Assembly (NCBI GenBank): GCA_026874595.1
Contig: CM049313.1
Span: 32,612,008 to 32,676,007 of the forward strand
Direction of reading: 5' to 3'
Origin: Sipunculus nudus
Taxonomy: Eukaryota; Annelida; Sipuncula; Golfingiida; Sipunculidae
DNA: 64,000 bases
Under the pieces are notes generated by a model. That model searched no databases, had not been told where the DNA came from, and worked only from the letters and a program-made list of their open reading frames with translations. The position numbers were made by a program, and so were the translations under genes. Shown in pieces: positions 61,121-64,000 of this stretch (positions are counted from its first letter, which is position 1; each line of letters begins with the position of its first letter).

Positions 61121-61386
61121 TATTGGAGCTTTTGTATCAAATTTTTAATTATTCTTGGGGGTACTTATGAGCCTAGTAGCTCAAAGGATAAAGGTAACAG
61201 TGACCTTATTTCAAGTTTCAATGGAGATTTTTTATGGACCTCCATGGGTTTTCAGGTAGAATTTTCTAATGTCCAGCCATTATTATTTGTGCCCTATTAA
61301 CGGACGGACAGACTGTCAGACAGATGGTCGATGGACAAAAGATTGATCTCTACAGCTCAGATGACTTTCAGTGAGCTGAGCTAAAA
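61121..61386 (+). mobile_element. Interspersed repeat ending CTGAGCTAA (third copy in the window)
   Basis: Diverged copy of the element at 15369-15622, starting ATTGGAGCTTTTGTATCAA and ending CAGTGAGCTGAGCTAA. It retains AAGGTAACAGTGACCTT, one base away from the AGGTCACTGTGACCT palindrome. It lies ~25 bp from the COPE donor at 61412. Confidence 0.75.
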
Positions 61387-61427
61387 AATTTAGATTTAGG
61401 TATCATATTTACCTGAAGTTTTGCTCC

Positions 61428-62149
61428 TTATGCCTCCACAGATGGAGCATAATTTCTGGCTAGTCTGTCAAACTCATTCTCCTGAGGAAGAAAACATCAT
61501 GTCAGTCAGTCTACCCATTCTTACTTCATTCTGCGCTTATATCACTCTTGTGAACCATTGTACTGGTTATATTACCATACATTTATACTCTTGCTTTGAA
61601 ACAAACTTGTTTCTTAGATAACAATTTATAATAAAAGATTTTCATATAAAACTGTTGTGAAGTGGTAATGTGCCAAGTTATTGTCATTTCATCATACCAC
61701 AACATTCTCTTCAATCAAAGGATGTTGATAAATAGAAGGAACTTAGAGGGCCATGAATTATCCTCCTGGTGTTTCTACTGTGATAACCAGAGAGGAAACG
61801 GCAAAGGAACCTTTCATTTTTTCTATCTTTCCCTAGATTTCCCTTTTTTACACAATTCTTGAAAGAAACCAAAAATAATTTTATGTATTTGCTACATTAT
61901 CAGGAGTCTCTCTTCCTTCAGCATTACACTAACTATAGGTTGCTGATGATATAGACTGACTGGTACAGCATCTAGCTCTGTGTCAGCCACAACAACACCT
62001 CATACAGTCTGCTTTAATGGAGAAGCACTGTGCACAATGAAAACTGATTAAAGGTACACTGCTGTTACACTTACTTTGCTGAAGTATTCTCTGACAAAAG
62101 GATGGCTGCGGTGAGAGTCTTTCAGTTGTGACAGATACCTGTTGCTAAC
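61428..62149 (-). CDS. COPE: Coatomer subunit epsilon (epsilon-COP), C-terminal end, two exons
   Basis: On the minus strand, exon 62149-62075 is bounded by TTTACAG and AAA/GTAAGT. It encodes 25 residues including [17 protein letters not shown] 593 bp intron follows. Exon 61481-61413, after the acceptor TTTTCTTCCTCAG, encodes [14 protein letters not shown] plus three residues and a TAA at 61430-61428. Both joins are in phase 0. These match, almost residue for residue, the C-terminus of animal epsilon-COP as I recall it. Epsilon-COP is a TPR-like solenoid subunit of the COPI coat that binds alpha-COP and stabilises the cage in Golgi-to-ER and intra-Golgi traffic in the cytosol. All upstream exons lie beyond the right edge of the window. 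The stop lies only 15 bases before a splice donor (CTTCAG/GTAAAT), implying a spliced 3'UTR. A processed copy is excluded because introns are present. Confidence 0.88.
61482..62074 (-). other. COPE intron between the last two coding exons
   Basis: 593 bp with canonical GT (62074) and AG (61482) ends on the minus strand. I see no other exon. The plus-strand frames at 61421-61621 and 61662-61862 overlap COPE exon or intron sequence and are not supported. Confidence 0.7.
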
Positions 62150-64000
62150 CTGTAAATCACATACATTACAATCAACTGTTTTTCAGGATTTAAAGCTGAG
62201 AAGTTAAACAAATATTTTAAAAGTTATTGCTGCTAACACATATCTTATGGTTAACATAATTATGTCTGTGACAGCAAGCATATTTAACAGATAACTACAG
62301 TGGTCAGACTGAATGTGATACATGATAATCACTATTCTTCACTTCAAACAATCACTAACATAGCGCCTTCTTTTCTTTAATTTCTGAGAGTACTGAGCAT
62401 TTACATTGACCATTTACCTGTAGATTAGAATCACTGCTACCAGAATAACTGGAGGTTCATGAAGATAATGAGACTGTGTTTATTCTGTCCATAAAGCCCA
62501 CGAGCCCATGCTTTAACATATTGCACATACAAGCTCTCTAATTGTATAGTGGGCATTCTCTTGGGCAACCTCTGGAAAGACCGACCACACCCTGTTATCA
62601 TACATTTCATGAATGGATTTTCATCAGGAAACAAATTTGATGGACATACAGAAAGACAAATGGATAGACAGGGTTATTACAATAGGGCATCCACTTATTA
62701 AAGTACAGAAATATAAAATATATTTGTTCTTAATCCTGACAAATACCTCAATTTTTGTTTAGACTACTGTAGTGGGCCCTATTTTCTTTGTTCCTTAGTT
62801 CTGTTTGCAATTAACAATCATATTTCTTTGGCAGAAAGTGTGGTTGCAGAAGACAGGGCCACTGTATCTAAGTAAAACACATTCTTTTAAACCTGCAAAT
62901 GGCAAAGTGTAATTTTCCATAAAGAAGAAAATACCGAAATCAATGTTAAAAGCTCCTGCTGCTGACACAATGGAGAAAGTATGCAGTTTTTTGGATATGA
63001 AAAATGGTGGAGACCTAAAAATCACTCTCCTCATATTATTAGGGAGAGTGATTAGCTCTCGCAAGTAAAAATGTATAATTACCATAATTTAATACTATAA
63101 ATTATAACAGCTGACTAATGAACTGATTTATACAGTTTTACAATGAGTTACAGTCTCTCTAATATGTAAGAAAATGGATTTTTTTTCCAATTGTTTAAGC
63201 AATATACAAGGATTTCAAATGCATTTGGCGTCAGTCAGATAAAAATAATTTGCATGAATCATTAATAATTGTGTACAGCCATTGATAACAGTGATTTTTT
63301 AACAATAGCTAAGAAAGTATTTTTATCATTTTTTTTTGGGGGGGGGGGGGGTTGAATATTGAGTTTTGGTGATACCTGAGTGCTTATTTGACCATTTAAA
63401 CTGGTTCTGATTTTCTTCAGATTTCATTTGACAGGCAGTAGACAATTTTATTTGATCTCAATTGATATGAACTTACATATCCACTGATTACTAAAACTAT
63501 CTTGCAATGCACAGACTAAGGTTTGAGTCAGTTGTGGAGATATAAGTTTTATCATTGCTTATTATTGCTGACCAACTGGGATGTATTTGTTTGCATTCAG
63601 AAAAATGTACAGAGTATATCAATTGGCCAAAATTTGGAACTGATTTCCATGTGTTGAAACTTTATCTTTTAAATATCATGCTTCATGTTAGGTACAAACA
63701 GTACCACTGGTACATCTGGCTCAACAACCGGCAGTACAAGCCAGTATGGTCTGAGTTTACCATGCAGATGGTTGGACAACCCCAGCAGAAATTCCATAAA
63801 AATTAGGTGGGGAATCTATGCAAATGAAACTCTCAACAGCAAAATCAGCTTATTTTTGAGGATACATCCTCATTTGCATAAAAATCTTTCCCATCATACA
63901 TGGCAGTGTTTACAACCATGCCAGCTTCCTAATGACTGATACAACTGAATGATACAAAGAGCCTGCCTGTAGGAGAAGCAAGATCTCATTTCATTAACAG
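62150..64000 (-). other. Probable COPE intron continuing past the window edge
   Basis: No further epsilon-COP exon is recognisable on the minus strand up to 64000, so the upstream exon is probably outside. The stretch is AT-rich, carries a G14 tract at 63338-63351, and contains a coding-like patch near 63692. Minus-strand frames at 62437-62634 and 62795-63085 show no recognised domain. Confidence 0.5.
63692..63807 (+). other. Coding-like patch, plus strand (uncertain)
   Basis: After a possible acceptor (CTTCATGTTAG) the base composition shifts to GC-balanced. One plus frame reads Gly/Thr/Ser-rich (TNSTTGTSGSTTGSTSQYG), mucin-like. Another reads Trp/Tyr-rich (YHWYIWLNNRQYKPVW) and ends in a stop at 63805-63807. 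Both cannot be real. I do not recognise either product, and a spurious low-complexity signal is equally possible. Confidence 0.2.

Noticed and set aside
62437-63085. Minus-strand frames (65 and 96 codons) as possible upstream COPE exons
   Set aside because: Neither resembles the epsilon-COP sequence expected before the NRYLSQLK exon, and splice sites in a matching phase were not found.

Overview
This window looks like nuclear DNA of an invertebrate animal, most likely a bivalve mollusc. The evidence is spliced coding exons with animal-type GT/AG sites, AT-rich intergenic DNA, and several copies of interspersed repeats that end in a GGACGGACGGACAG-like stretch followed by CAGTCAGCTGAGCTAA. That style is familiar to me from bivalve genomes; no search was run. 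Gene density is very low. Most short open frames here are by-products of repeats.

Layout. (1) 1-1603: intronless, 5'-truncated relic of a family with FEN1/XPG-like nuclease motifs and a Cys-rich tail, broken by one in-frame TAG and one 1-base deletion. (2) 1604-11087: no genes. It holds old diverged repeats: a ~360 bp tandem set, a 22 bp x 5 minisatellite, a ~430 bp direct repeat, a ~140/280 bp dimeric repeat built around the palindrome GGTGGCGCCACC, poly-G tracts, and a ~103 bp tandem duplication. (3) 11088-18164 and 18165-24.1 kb: two tandem copies of a ~7.08 kb segment. Each carries ~4.6 kb of low-copy sequence, a ~21 bp minisatellite (array 1, ~1.2-1.3 kb) and the start of a 40/44 bp minisatellite (array 2). 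(4) 24.08-57.29 kb: in the second copy array 2 has grown to ~33 kb with nested order: 40/44 bp monomers, 84 bp dimers, ~1.7-1.8 kb higher-order repeats of two alternating types, and ~11 kb super-blocks. (5) 57.3-64 kb: the 3' end of a minus-strand gene that I recognise as COPE (coatomer subunit epsilon). It has two coding exons at 62075-62149 and 61413-61481 and a probable 3'UTR exon whose poly(A) signal lies only ~50 bp from the satellite edge. Interspersed repeats in its introns carry perfect AGGTCAnnnTGACCT palindromes.

The only gene likely to be functional is COPE. The most striking object is the multi-level satellite, nested in a tandem segmental duplication and abutting the COPE transcription unit. 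The two copies of the ~7 kb segment look ~97-98% identical by eye, which fits either a young duplication or a tandem haplotig join in the assembly. The ~33 kb array is likewise a region where assembly should be verified.
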